A stretch of 64,000 nt of DNA. Source: Rhexocercosporidium sp. MPI-PUGE-AT-0058 (lineage: Eukaryota; Ascomycota; Leotiomycetes; Helotiales). The position numbers and the translations under genes were made by a program. Below are positions 24,754 to 36,168 of this stretch, in pieces; positions within the stretch are counted from its first letter, which is position 1; each line of letters begins with the position of its first letter. The stretch lies in assembly GCA_020746875.1 (NCBI GenBank), contig JAGTJL010000011.1, forward strand, positions 2,232,001 to 2,296,000. Reading direction: 5' to 3'. The notes under the pieces were generated by a model that saw only the letters and a program-made list of their open reading frames with translations, had not been told where the DNA came from and made no database searches.

Positions 24754-27700
24754 TTCTTTAATATCTAAACTATTTAATAATAATAAGTATTTTCTTATTA
24801 TAAATAACGTAATTAAGCTTTGCGAGAAGTATAATCTTAGAAAAGAAAATAATAAGGAATTAATTCTTATTATATTATTAGGAAAGTATATTTATTATAA
24901 CTTTATTACTTACGTTAATCTTAAGTAAGTATAATAAATTTTATTTATAATATCTTAAGAAAAGAATTAACGTAAAAGTATACTTTAAGTAATCGAAGGC
25001 ATCTTCGCATTTTACGATAAAGCGGAAAAGAATATTATTCTTAATAAAATAAATAGGAAGTTTCGCTATAATATTATAATCGTAAATAAGACGTTAATAA
25101 AAGTTATAGAAATTAAAAAAGATTATATACTCTTAATAAAACTAAAGTAAGTTTATTAATTAATAATAGAGCCTTTCTTAGAATTAACTTTTAAGTCAGA
25201 AATTAATATAATAAATCGGAGATATTATATACGTATAACTTTAAACTTATATTTTTTTTAAATCCGCTTGAAAGCTAATATTATTTAAGTATTAAAATAA
25301 TTTTTTAAAGTAAGTTTAATATTATAAGGGATCTTCGGAATATATAAGAATATTATTTGAATACGTAATATAAAAATTATTAAAATAATTAAAAAGAATA
25401 TTATTTATATATTATTAATATATCGTAAGGCTATTTATTAATTCAAACGGAAGAACTTTAAATTTATAAACGTTATATTTTGTACGAAAAGTAATATATT
25501 CTTTTAAAATTAGATTTATTTATATGCGGTAAAAGGCTTATCGAATATCTAATTTAATAAAAATACGAGCGTTAATAATACGTATTAACGTCTCGTCGAT
25601 TAAAAGAAGAAGATACCGGTTTTTACGTATAAAAGAATTTAATATACGAAAGTCAATATATAATCGTAAGAATTTATTCGGCTTTTTAATAAAAAGAATA
25701 AAAGTAGCAAAAGATACTTAAAATAGCTCGATAAACCTTTTATTTAAGTTTTTAATAATATATTCTTTAATAATTTTAAGTTCTTTAATTAATATTTTAT
25801 AAAATAATAAATATTAAAGTGCTTTTTTACTTTCTTTTTTTTTAATTTAATTTTGTAATTATATAAGCGATAAAAAAGGAGAATGTTATTTTCTGCCTTA
25901 AAAAATACGTGAGTTTATTTAGCGTATTCCGAGGGAATTATTAATTTAGCGTTTAATTCTTAAATAAAAGTAGCAAATTATATAAGAGATTATCGGCGGT
26001 ATATAAGCTTTATAATTAATTTTATAATAAAAATAGCTTTCTTTTGCTTACGATTACGTTAATCGATTAAAGCATCGATTTTATATAAGTTAGCGGCAAA
26101 TACTTTATTTTTAAATTTCCGTTTATAAGATATATAAAAAGAGGTATTATTAATCGGAAAAATCTTGACGATAAAGCGGTATAATAATTATTTCTTAATA
26201 ATTAGTTTCTTTTTATTTTATTTAATAGAAAAAATAAGTAATAAAATATTTAAATTTAAAGTATATAAGAGCTAAGCTTATATATTTCGGAATAAATTAG
26301 CGTAATTTTTAGCGTACGTCTGACGTATAAATAAAACGAATCGGAGTAAGTCTGTTTTATCTTAAGAATATAAAAGCTTTAGCGATTCTGTTTTTATTTT
26401 TTTAGCGCTTTTAAATCTGCTTTAAATAAAATTAAAAATAGCCGGTAAGTTATTATATATAATTTACGTAACGTCTGTTTATAATACGTAAGATAGCGGC
26501 TTTAAAACGCTTTTTTTAAAGTTATTAAAAGCTTTATATAGGTATTTTTTACGTACTTTAACTTATTGCTTTCTTTAACGCGAAGATTTTATAATATATA
26601 AGGAATTAATAATAAAATAGTTAACGATAATAAACGTCGAGCGGCGATAATTACTAATATTAAGTAAGCCTTCGCACTTTTGCTTTTAAGAAATATACGC
26701 TAAATCTTTAAACGTAAAATATAATAATAATAGAAAAAGAAAATAAAAAGCGTTTAGAAAGTTTTTAAAAAATAAAACCTCGAATTCAGAACTTATATTG
26801 CTTATTTTTTATAAAAAAATAAGAAAGTTAAAAAGTATTTATACTCGAAATAAATAAAGAAAAAAAGAATAAAAAAATTTAAATTAATTATTAAAAGTTA
26901 ATAAGTAAATTAAAGAATAAATAATCTTTAACGACGTAATTAGTTTATTTTTACGAAAGTATAAATATTTAATTTTATACTTTTAATAAAAGTAATAATA
27001 TTTAAATCGTAAGTTAAATTATAATAAACGGTATATATTTTTATATATGAATTCGGCCGTAATTAGCGTTATTTTTATTAAAATTCATAGATCTCGCGAT
27101 ATTAGGATTTTGTTATATAAAGTATTATATGCGATCGATTTTTATCGAAATCGAAGGGTTTTTAGATTTAATAATAATAGTCGGTCCAATAGTAGTAATT
27201 TTCGAGTATTTCGGCGAAATAAAAAAGCAATTAGTATAGATTTCGTATTTCGGATATTAACTTAAAGCTGGATTTTACGTAAAAACGAAATTATTAAATT
27301 AATAGTTTTTATAAGAATTTAATAACGAGAATTAAAGTTTATAATTACGTCAGAATATATTTAACTTAATATCTTTTTGTTTATTATTACGTTAATAGCG
27401 TTAATAAATTTTATGTTAACGAAGGTCTTGGATTTTAATAATCTTATTATAACTAATAATACGAGGATGATCTGAAGGCTAAATAAGACGTCTTTTAATA
27501 ATGTTAAATAAAACTTAATAATACTTTAGTTATAATCGTTTAATAATTATTTTGTAGTTTCTTAAGTAAGTAATTAAGAATAAAGTAAAAGATTATAAAC
27601 GCTTATTAATTATTTAATTCAGTATAATATAATAGCTAATTGTTCGGTTATTTTTATTATTAAATTCTTTTATAAAAACAGCGCTTAGTAAAAAATAAAT

Positions 27701-28905
27701 AAAAGGTTTTAAAAAGAAAAAAAAAGATTTTAAAAAAGTATAATTAATAAAATAATAATTATTAGCTCCGGAATCGAGAAGTGCGGGCAGCTTATACGAA
27801 AGTCTATTCTTAATGAAAATAATATGTATTATAAGTAATTATTTATTAAGAAGCTTTATAAGGTTAAGATATTATATATTTTATATTATATTTAAGAAAA
27901 AGCTTTTTCTTAAGTTTAATCTTTTACTTGTGGAATTAGTTTTTCTATAAGTAATTTAATATTTCTATTATTATTATTTACGGCGTAATTATTAAAATCG
28001 GAATTATTATTATTATTTATTTTTATCTCGTTAATATAAAATATATATAAACGATTAATTAAAGGTTAAGTAGAAAAATATTAAAGAATATTTCTTAGAG
28101 TTTAAGCGTAAAATATATCGGCACGCGTAAAGGTTTAATAAACAAAAGTCCTTTCTTAAAGTAAGTTATGTTTTTGAATATTTTAATCGGCGTATTAAAG
28201 TTTTTAAAAAAACTAAATCGACGTTTATATAATAAAATACTCTTAGAATGAATCTTTAATAATACGCCGAAAAGCTAATTTTCTAACAGAAGTCTTAAAT
28301 TAACTATAATAAATCGTACGTTTCGTGATTTAATTTTATTTTTTAGTTTAAATTATTTTTATATATTAATTAAAAATACGAGCTTTTTAATACTTATGAA
28401 ATAATTGCTTGCGTAAGCGCGGAACGATTTTATCTTATAAGTTTATTTTAAAAATCGACTTCTTATTTACTTTACTTTTATATATAAAAGTACAGAATTA
28501 TTAATAAAATTCTTAAAAGGTTTTTTTTTATTTTATAATAAAAGACGTATACTTATTTCTTATTATTTATTATTTATAAAAATTTATTAAAAAAGCAATT
28601 ACTTAAAAGATTAAGTTCAGTGCATTAATAAGTTTTAGACTTAGGAATATTAGTTTTAAAAATATACGAGTTATTTCTTTTGTTTAAGTAAGCATTTAAT
28701 TTTTTTTATAATTCTTATTTACGAAATACGTAATATAATAACGCAATGAGTTCTGAACTTATATTTCTTAAAGCTTTAAGTTATATGTTATATTATCCGA
28801 GAGCTTATTATAAAAGTTTAAAATCTTCTCGATGCGAGTAGTATAAAATATATTTAAAATATTAAAAGCCAAGAGAAAACGGCGCAGACTTCTGAAGCGG
28901 CGTAA

Positions 28906-28906
<1 letters not shown>

Positions 28907-28944
<38 letters not shown>
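28907..28944. repeat. (TTA)n microsatellite
   Basis: About 12-13 uninterrupted TTA units within the 5' part of element G3. Confidence 0.9.
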
Positions 28945-29642
28945 GGGCGATCTATTAAGAAATAAGATAAGAGCACTCCGTGCTTTTCCCTTATTATAAT
29001 AAGTATTAGAGCGAGGCGTATTCTTAATTAAAGTTTACATAAAATTATCCTTAATATTAAAAGTCACAGATTTTAGGAATAAAGCTCTAATTAATATTTT
29101 TGCTTATAATTAATTAATTATACGGTATAAATATATTATTTATATTTATTATAATATAATAAGGTCTTATGTAATACGTAATTCTTGTTATAGCGTATTT
29201 CTTTTTTTAATATTCTTTTTAAGAGTATTTATATTATTTTTAAATATATTTTATATATTATTCGGCGTTATTATTATAAGAGAGCCGACGGGAAGAACGA
29301 AAGAAGAAGTTAAAGATATATCTGCGTCTTTAGCGTGAGATTAATTTAAAGGAAGAGAAAATTAAGTCTTTAATTTAATTTTGACTCGTCGAGTAAAAAA
29401 GAGAAGTTCGGAAAATAAAAGTTAATTAGTTCTTCGGGTTTATATTAAAGAAGAAGAAGAAGAAAGCGAAGTCTTTGATATCTTCGTAATTAATATTAGT
29501 TTATTTAATGTTATTCGTTAAGTTTATACTTAATATAAGCCTTCTTTATATTGAGCTGGTTCCGTAATAACTACTTATAGAGGAATTCGGGAGTAAGATA
29601 TTTATTATCTTTTTAAACGAGTTAATAAAGAGTTATAAATAA

Positions 29643-29886
29643 TATAACGCTTACTTTATAAAAAACGGCAATTATATATAATTAGCGACTTATATTTTAT
29701 AATAAGAATATAAAGATATTAAGTATTTTTTTGAATTTATAATTACAAAGGAAAGAAAGTATAAAAAGAAATAAATTATATATAAAAGTAAGCTCCGCAG
29801 AAGCTCGTCTAATCTCGGCATCTTCTTAGTTAGGAAGTGAATAGCCGAGACTGGAAATAAGGCTCTAGAAGCTCTGAACCGTTATA
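29643..29886 (-). repeat. Right (5') LTR of element G3
   Basis: 244 bp. Keeps AAGTAAGCTCCGCAGAAGC and GAATAGCCGAGACTGG, as in the copy at 270-513. Followed directly by the target duplication ATTAA. Confidence 0.85.
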
Positions 29887-30090
29887 ATTAATAATAAATA
29901 AACGATTAATAAGACAGCTCTTAAATAATTTATAAAAGTATTTATCTTTTAGACGGATTTACGTAATTATTCAGTAAGACTCCTTATTCTAAACGGCTAT
30001 AAGAGCTATAAGACTACGGAATTCTTTTAGAAGTGCCTTAAAAATAATATATTTTTATTATATTTACTTATATATACGTTGTATATCTTA
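29887..30090. repeat. Dispersed repeat R, copy A, right half
   Basis: Continues the repeat interrupted at 9956 and aligns with 31580-31768. Shared pieces include GAAGTGCCTTAAA and TATATTTACTTAYATATACG. Confidence 0.6.
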
Positions 30091-31047
30091 TAACCTTTAG
30101 ATTTAATAGTTTTCTTTACGTTAAAGCGTGCTTGCCGAAAAGGATTATATAAATTAAGTTCGTTAATTAATTATATATTTATTAGTAAGCTTAATTTCCT
30201 TTTTTATTATTCAAAAGCACGCCGACATATTATTACTCCTTTTAATATTAAATTTAAATAAAAAATAAAAATTTATAACCGGTGTTTTTAGGGAAACGTT
30301 TAATAAGCTTATTATTATTAGAAAATTTCATGTGTACGCTTATTAATTTCCTCTTTATAAGGTCGGGCCCGTAGTATAAGAGAGCCGAGGCTTTACGATA
30401 TAAGTGAAATCAGTTATACTTGCATTTCTAATCACGCCGGCGTTTTATTTCCCTTTACAAGTAACCCTTACTATACATACGCCCCTCCTCTAGACCTTTT
30501 CGAAAGCCAGAAATTAGTTTTTTTTAAATATATTTTCCCTAAACCTTTACAAAGCTTTACTTACTATAACCTTTATCTGACAGAAAATAATAATAAATCG
30601 ATAGCCACGGCTCTCTAAGAGTTTTAGAGAGTAATAATACTACCTCCCGAGCCTTCTAGCACTTCTATTTAATTATAAACTCCGAAAGCTATGAAAGATC
30701 TTTATTTATAAATATATACTTTAGCAAGCGACTATATAATTAGCATTTGACGGAGCGTTTACTTTTTAAGAAGATTATTAAAAGATTTAATAAAAGATAT
30801 TACGAATTAAAGAGTTATAAAGGCAATTAAAATAATTAAAGCTAAGGAAAAGAAAGAAAGTCTATATTCGCTTAAATTCTACGTTTACGATAATATATGT
30901 TATTTAAGTAGCTCAAATTACGGCTAAAGATTATTAAATTACATTAATAAAACCAGAATCAGAAGGAGATTCTGACTTTATAATTCCTTATATAAAAGTT
31001 AAGGTAGAATAAAATTATTAAGTATTAAATAAAGAATGCTAATATTA
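30091..31047. other. AT-rich sequence with transposon debris
   Basis: No gene recognised. It contains a putative MITE (30379-30616). The stretch before 31047 may be the degraded interior of a Fot1/pogo-like element whose terminal repeat ends at 31096, but no transposase motif could be read. Confidence 0.4.
30379..30616. mobile_element. Putative MITE with AGAGAGCCG inverted ends
   Basis: Left end AGAGAGCCGAGGCT and right end AGCCACGGCTCTCT are inverted repeats with one mismatch over 14 bases, 238 bp apart and with no coding capacity between them. The same AGAGAGCCG motif occurs singly near 29280 and 61189. Flanking TA on the left has no clear partner on the right, so target duplication is unproven. 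Confidence 0.4.
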
Positions 31048-31048
31048 C

Positions 31049-31096
31049 GCGAGGTAGGCGGAATAGGGGGGTAGGCGGAATGGTGGGGTGGGACGT
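31049..31096. repeat. Right terminal inverted repeat of a Fot1/pogo-like transposon
   Basis: GCGAGGTAGGCGGAATAGG...GGTGGGGTGGGACGT followed by TA. It matches the right end of the complete element at 37420-39242 (GCGAGGTGAACGGAATGGG...GGTGGGGTGGGGACT, then TA). No left partner is visible. Confidence 0.6.
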
Positions 31097-31251
31097 TACT
31101 ATCAGCAGGGTCGGCCTAAAATTAGCCAGATTCCTATTGAAGACGTACCACATATGTTTTAGATCATCGAAGTCCGGGGGCTAAGAGCCCATCTCAACTG
31201 AAGGCTGCCAATCTCTAATACCTCCATTCGAGGAATATTTTCGGTGACATA

Positions 31252-31293
31252 ACGTCCCACCGCACCATTCCGGACACCTCGCTTAATACACAG
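31252..31293. repeat. Left terminal inverted repeat of a Fot1/pogo-like transposon
   Basis: TA followed by ACGTCCCACCGCACCATTCC and then ACACCTCGCTTAA. It is the inverse complement of the end at 31049-31096 and resembles the left end at 37420. The right end of this element is not visible. Confidence 0.6.
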
Positions 31294-31377
31294 CCGTTTG
31301 AATATTACCTACTTAATTAATTAACAACAACTTTCTCTTTTAATCATTTTTCTTAGAAGGTTACGGTCTTAATAGTC

Positions 31378-31768
31378 CTATTGTAAGTTATATTAAGAGA
31401 CGCAAAATCAAGGAAAACAGTCAAGTTCACGTAATTAGACGTTAATTATTAAGGGTATCTTTGCCGCGAGGGTTTTCATAAAACCTCCTGTAATTTATAG
31501 AGGAAAATCGATGTAATAATAATAATTTCTGTTTTAATTAGACGTATTTAACGACTAATACTCTATTATAATTAATAGTAAGTAACGACTGATAATACGG
31601 CTCTTGAATAGCTGGAAAAACTGTTTATTCTTTAAATATAATTAGGTAATTATTTAGTAAAAATACTTATTTTAAACGGCTACAGGAGTTATAAGATAAC
31701 GAAATTCCTTTAGAAGTGCCTTAAATATAATATATTTATATTATATTTACTTACATATACGTCGCTCA
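31378..31768. repeat. Dispersed repeat R, copy B (continuous)
   Basis: Aligns with 9757-9956 joined to 29887-30090. It keeps more G and C than copy A. It ends about 10 bp before the NB-ARC pseudogene begins, so it may have inserted in that gene's promoter. Confidence 0.6.
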
Positions 31769-31779
31769 CCACCTCTATA

Positions 31780-34110
31780 ATGGAGATTCACCTGCTGAAA
31801 ACATCCGAAGCTGCTCGCCACGCAAGTTCAATCACAGTGTCAAACAGCGCAGAACCCAACACGAAGGAGGCTACTCGCGGTACTTCCGTCCCAGAACTAG
31901 GCTCAGCGTTCGAAATGGCCAGTCTTTCTCATCAACCACGAGAGCCTCAACTCCCATGTTATATGCTGGATTCCAACACCCACAATGTGGACTTCTTCGG
32001 CCGCCAAGACATCTTTGACCTGATTGATGAGAAGCTACTTCCTTCGAAGACTAAGTTGATCTCATCAGAGTCGGTCTTGATGAAGCAATTTGCCTTGTGT
32101 GGTCTAGGTGGTGTTGGGAGGACAGAAATTGCTGCTGAATAGTGCTACGACGCAAAGATAAGTTCGATGCTATATTCTGGATCCGAGCCGATGAAATCGC
32201 AAAGCTTGATCATGCTTTCAGCCAAATTGCTGTTACTTTGGGCCTTGAGGAGGTTGCTGATAGCAAAATTCACATCGTTAGCAGAGAACTGGTCAAAGGT
32301 TGGCTATCGAAGCCTTCAAAGGGAAAAATTCGAATGAGGAAGCCACTTGGCTGATTATCTTCAATAATGCTGATGATCCTTGGGAAGCTCGGGGACTACT
32401 GGCCCATCCAAAGCCGAGGCTCCGTCTTAATTACAAGTCGTGATCCTCTGGCGAAGTCGATTCTCGTCGGACCGAAGCGGAATTTATCTAGATCCTTTCA
32501 CCATTACAGAGGCAAGGGATGTACTTCGCAAGCTGACTCATGATGCCGACAAGGACAACGTAGCTTTGAAGATTGCTGATACATTGGGTAAACCCCCGCT
32601 GGCCATTACTCAAATGGCTGGCATTATTAAACGTTAGCAATTACGACTATCGGAATTCTACGATGCGTATCTGGAACAATTTGATCATGCCGTGTTCCAT
32701 GGTTTGCGGTATGGTCCAGGTCAGCCATCATACGCCCACACAATTTCCACTGTATGGGTCGTCGAACGTCTCGGTGCAGGGGCCAAAGCTTTGCTTGATG
32801 TGTTGTCTTTCCTCGATCCCGACGGAATTGAAGAACCCATCTTTAAAGACGACGCGTTCAAGATGCTCATTCCAAATTTCCCACGAACCGAATGCTTATA
32901 TCGCAGCAAGAACTGAGTTGCTCCAGGCATCTCTAATTCGAAGAAAGCCAGACAAAGACGAATTGTGGGTGCATCGACTCGTCCAAGACTCCGTTCGAAC
33001 CAAGATGACACCAGACTTTGCTACAAAGGTTTTCTGGTGTGCAAGTCGCTTCTTGTGGAGTCTGTGGCCTTCTGCTATGTCACCTCCTTCTAGACTGAAC
33101 CAGGTTATTAAGCAACCCAAAGACCATGTTATCAAGGACTGGTGGCCAATCTGTGAAATCTTGTTCCCTCATGTGCTTCGACTGGTCTACTTATACCCGA
33201 CGATCATTGGTCCAGATTTGCCAGCTCCAGACCTGGACTTTGCCTTCGTATTGAAAGATGCTGGCTGATTCCAATTCCAGAAAGAGTCACGAAGCTTCGA
33301 TAACTTCTTCGACATAGCAACTAACATATGCTACAAAAGAAGAGACGATCTAGACACCCAATCACTACTTGTTGATATCCACAATTCTCTTGGTGTCTTT
33401 ACAGCTGAGATTAGCGAGCTAGCCGCAGCTAATTATCATAAAGAGCTTGCTCTAGAGTTGCAGCTTGAGACTTTTAAGAAATATAGAATTCGAGATTTTC
33501 GGCTGGTCGTTGTTATGTAGAGGTTGGCACGGTTCGATTGGTGGACGGGGACTATCTAGGTGCGGAGGCAGAACTAGTTGAATGCCTTGAGATCATACGT
33601 GGTCTTGGTCTTGCACACTCGGTTGCAGAGGCGAACCTGGGTCTAACCTACATTTCTCAAGCCAGATATGATGAAGCAAATGAGGTATTGACCGCTGGGT
33701 TGAAGGAGCGGGAGAGATTATATGGACCAATGGACACAGAATCGTTCAGGCAAGTCGAAGCCTTGGTCCAAACACTCATCATGTACTGACTCTGGCGATC
33801 CAGGACAGGCAGACTGTTGCATGCCCTCGGAAACTTGCGCGCAGCTCAAGGACGACTGACAGAAAGCGAAGAATACCATGAGAACTCCTTGAAACTGTAC
33901 AGAGCCACGATTAGTGAAAGTCATCACAGAACCGGCGATCTCTCTCATAAATTGGCCCGCACTGCATACGCAATAAGCAATGGGACAAGGCAGCGTAAGT
34001 CTCCATACAACTCGAAATGCTCGAAATGTACAGCCGGACGAGGATCTCACGGACGAGGACTTCAATATTCTCGTCACATTTTGGTCTCGTTAACTGGCGT
34101 TGCATTCCAT
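31780..34110 (+). pseudogene. NB-ARC/TPR NLR-like gene, multiply frameshifted
   Basis: Successive frames spell one protein. An N-terminal region leads to FGRQDIFDLIDEKLLP and the P-loop GLGGVGRT at about 32100-32125, where the Walker A Lys is Arg. A stop and frameshift follow at 32140, then FDAIFWIRADE (32166). The kinase-2 strand TWLIIFNNADDPW (about 32346) has Asn where the family has Asp. Next come GSVLITSRDP (about 32419), GKPPLAITQMAG and the LWVHRLVQDSV stretch (about 32964). TPR-like segments follow, such as GDYLGAEAELVECLEIIR (33547) and AAQGRLTESEEYHENSLKLY (33840). At least five frame changes or stops break it. Damage is mainly indels in GC-balanced sequence, unlike the substitution-only NLR fragment at 841. 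The family senses non-self and triggers cell death. This copy should be non-functional. Its 3' end overlaps the convergent CorA-like pseudogene by a few tens of bases. Confidence 0.8.
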
Positions 34111-36168
34111 GCACATTCTATCTCAGTAATCAAAAACGAAGCTTTCTTCTCAATGCTCTCAACTGCCGCCCTTTCTCTGCAATGTATGATGATTGATAAG
34201 AGGTCCCAATAGTAAAACGCATATGACAAGACTCAAACACAAATAGTCACAGTAGCCCAAACCCAAAGATGCTCTGTACGAGCCCCAGCAGTGACTTCGT
34301 TGACATTCATGCCGAAGAAAGAAGACGTGAATGACAAAGGTATGAAGAGGTAGCCAGTAGAGTCAGCTTCTTGAGACGCTCAGGTTGCTCGATCGACTTG
34401 CGTGACTCGGCGACCACGGAACGATTCATCATCACGCTCATCCCCTGCGTACATTGTGTTGCCAGATTCGTGGCATGGTATAGCAGTTCTTTATAATCCA
34501 TAACAAGTCGCTGGAATGCCAACGCTGCTCGCTTGCTGCCTGAAGTAGTGTCGCATTTGGGCCATGAGGTGTATATGCCCGACTCGAGGTTGCACAGTGT
34601 AGTACGAATGTTACTGACATGACGCCTCAGGATATATTCGAAGTACTGCAAATTATCCAAAGCACAGCTCCGACGCTCTTCACATTCTAGTATGCCCATC
34701 TCGTCCTCGATCTCGTTCTGCATAAGATTAAGAAACTGAGATTCCGAGCAGGCAGCATGGTGGAATATACGGTCTAATGCATAGAAGGCGTCTTTCTTTG
34801 CAGTATGTAAGTCGAGGAAGAGATCATAGTGTAGTGGTAGGAGTGCCATGCTTTGAGGAAGTTCCGAGTCTCGATAATGTGTGGGGCCTCGTGAAGATGT
34901 ACCTCGATTAGAGAGTTCGTGCAGACGCTGCTGTGTCATGCGGGTATGGTGTCGGATTACAGGTAGAGAATATCTGCGACATTTGTGTTGACTTAATGGC
35001 GCCTGCCACGGACCTGATAGCCTTTTAGATAGATCACGCCCCGACGTCTGTCAATACAAACCATTCGTCGACGCTTGTTTCAGAGGGGTTGCGAAGAATC
35101 GAAGATGTCGTTGGATCAATTCGGGATCAATACGGTGATTTCCAGCTATGCAGCTGAGCTATTCAGGAGAAGGGTAACCTCGGAGGAAAACAAGATATCT
35201 AAGTCCATTTCCGAGAAGAGGATAAGCTTTAAGGGCCTCAAAGTCGAGAGTTTTGTATCGTGAAATCTGCTTATCTCGCTCTGCTTTGAAGTTATGGATT
35301 ATAGCTTGAATGTAGGCATCCGGTGGACCAGCTGGAAGTGAAGGTGGTAGCCTCGATGTTGAAACCAAGCTGTTATCTCGTTGAAATTTTTGCCCAGGAT
35401 AAATAGAGGTGCGGCTAGAGCGGAGAGAGTGTGTGGTTATTGCATTTATATAATCTTCTCCTAATACTTTACGGCGTATTGCAAGCTGTCAGTATGGGTA
35501 ATTATTTGGATCGTGTCCACCGAGCACAGAACGAGGACGCTTCAACTAACATTGTTTATGTTTTGAACAGTGACTTCGATCAGATTTGTTCGGTGATTCA
35601 ATAGCGGGCAAAGGGGTGAGTCCAATAGACATGGAGGTGGACATGGTACCCACATTACTGTAGGTCAACATCGAGATTAGGACATCTTTAGATCTTTTTA
35701 TAATCGACAGCAAAGACAGAAGGGTCAAAAACTTAAAAAACAGAAAATTGGGGGCTGTATTTTGGGCGTCAAGCGTTATCTGGATCATGAGTGACATCTG
35801 GCTTGGTGGGTCAATATGAAGTGAGGTGCTGGAAGAATGTTTTGTGAGACTTTCAGTATATCCGTGGCTTGATCGCTTTCATTGTCCGCCGGGCACACGG
35901 TCGTGTCCAAATTTCCCTCAATATCACCAGGGGAGCGCGTTGTTTTCGTGACGTTTTCTATTTCGTCTCTGCGTGGCCGCTGGTAGGACTCTTTCTGCTT
36001 TTGTAAATCAATCGGCGAGTGTCCGGAAAGGACCTGAAGAGCCTCAAGCTCCACTTTGCCATCCTTCCATGAAGAGTTGGCCGCCCTAAGAGCATCTGAA
36101 GCCCAAGGAGGTTCATATTGCCATCCTCCGCCTTCAAGCTGAGCTATCGGTGGAGAAGAATCAGCCAT
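34074..36168 (-). pseudogene. CorA-like Mg2+ transporter-family protein gene, broken
   Basis: A minus-strand gene with a longest clean frame at 34307-34939 (210 codons). This contains a coiled cytoplasmic region and ends ESRKSIEQPERLKKLTLLAT. A one-base deletion at about 34325-34330 follows. The next frame gives LFIPLSFTSSFFGMN with the G-M-N signature of CorA channels, then VNEVTAGARTEHLW and a second membrane segment interrupted by TGA at 34233-34235. Upstream, the same frame as 34939 is interrupted by TGA (35051-35053) and by TAG (35159-35161) after G-Y-P-S-P-E, where the family has Trp. N-terminal coding continues through 35368-35520. It probably reaches MADSSPPIAQLEGG at 36168, with a stop at 35785 and frame changes near 35560. 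The N-terminal half (35546-36168) is assigned with less certainty. The family resembles metal-ion channels, but most fungal members are uncharacterised. Confidence 0.7.

Larger units (their letters stand above)
9957..29886 (-). mobile_element. Ty3/gypsy LTR retrotransposon (G3), split by two later insertions
   Basis: LTRs of 244 bp at 9957-10200 and 29643-29886. The 5-bp target duplication ATTAA lies at 9952-9956 and 29887-29891. Removing nested elements leaves about 7.3 kb, normal for the superfamily. A polypurine tract (minus strand) abuts the left LTR at about 10201-10215, so the element reads right to left. Minus-strand pol remnants come in the right order. Reverse transcriptase is at about 25330-25800 (K-G-F-I-E-P-like, then K-F-K-V-L-P-F). 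RNase H is at about 18660-18860 (T-D-Y-K-V-L-K-Y-F, then L-A-D-Y-N-F). The integrase C-terminus is at 17282-17464 (PFKVLKKISNLYRLKL, then VYDVFLISKLRK). RT and RNase H are separated by the copia insertion, and the integrase from the 3' LTR by element G2. Stops throughout are of RIP type. Confidence 0.88.

Noticed and set aside
28907..28944. CRISPR-like or regulatory repeat
   Set aside because: A simple (TTA)n microsatellite with no spacers. No CRISPR array exists in the window.
7100..31000. Mitochondrial or NUMT origin of the AT-rich block
   Set aside because: The block is accounted for by LTR retrotransposons with target duplications and transition-type decay. No mitochondrial gene was seen.
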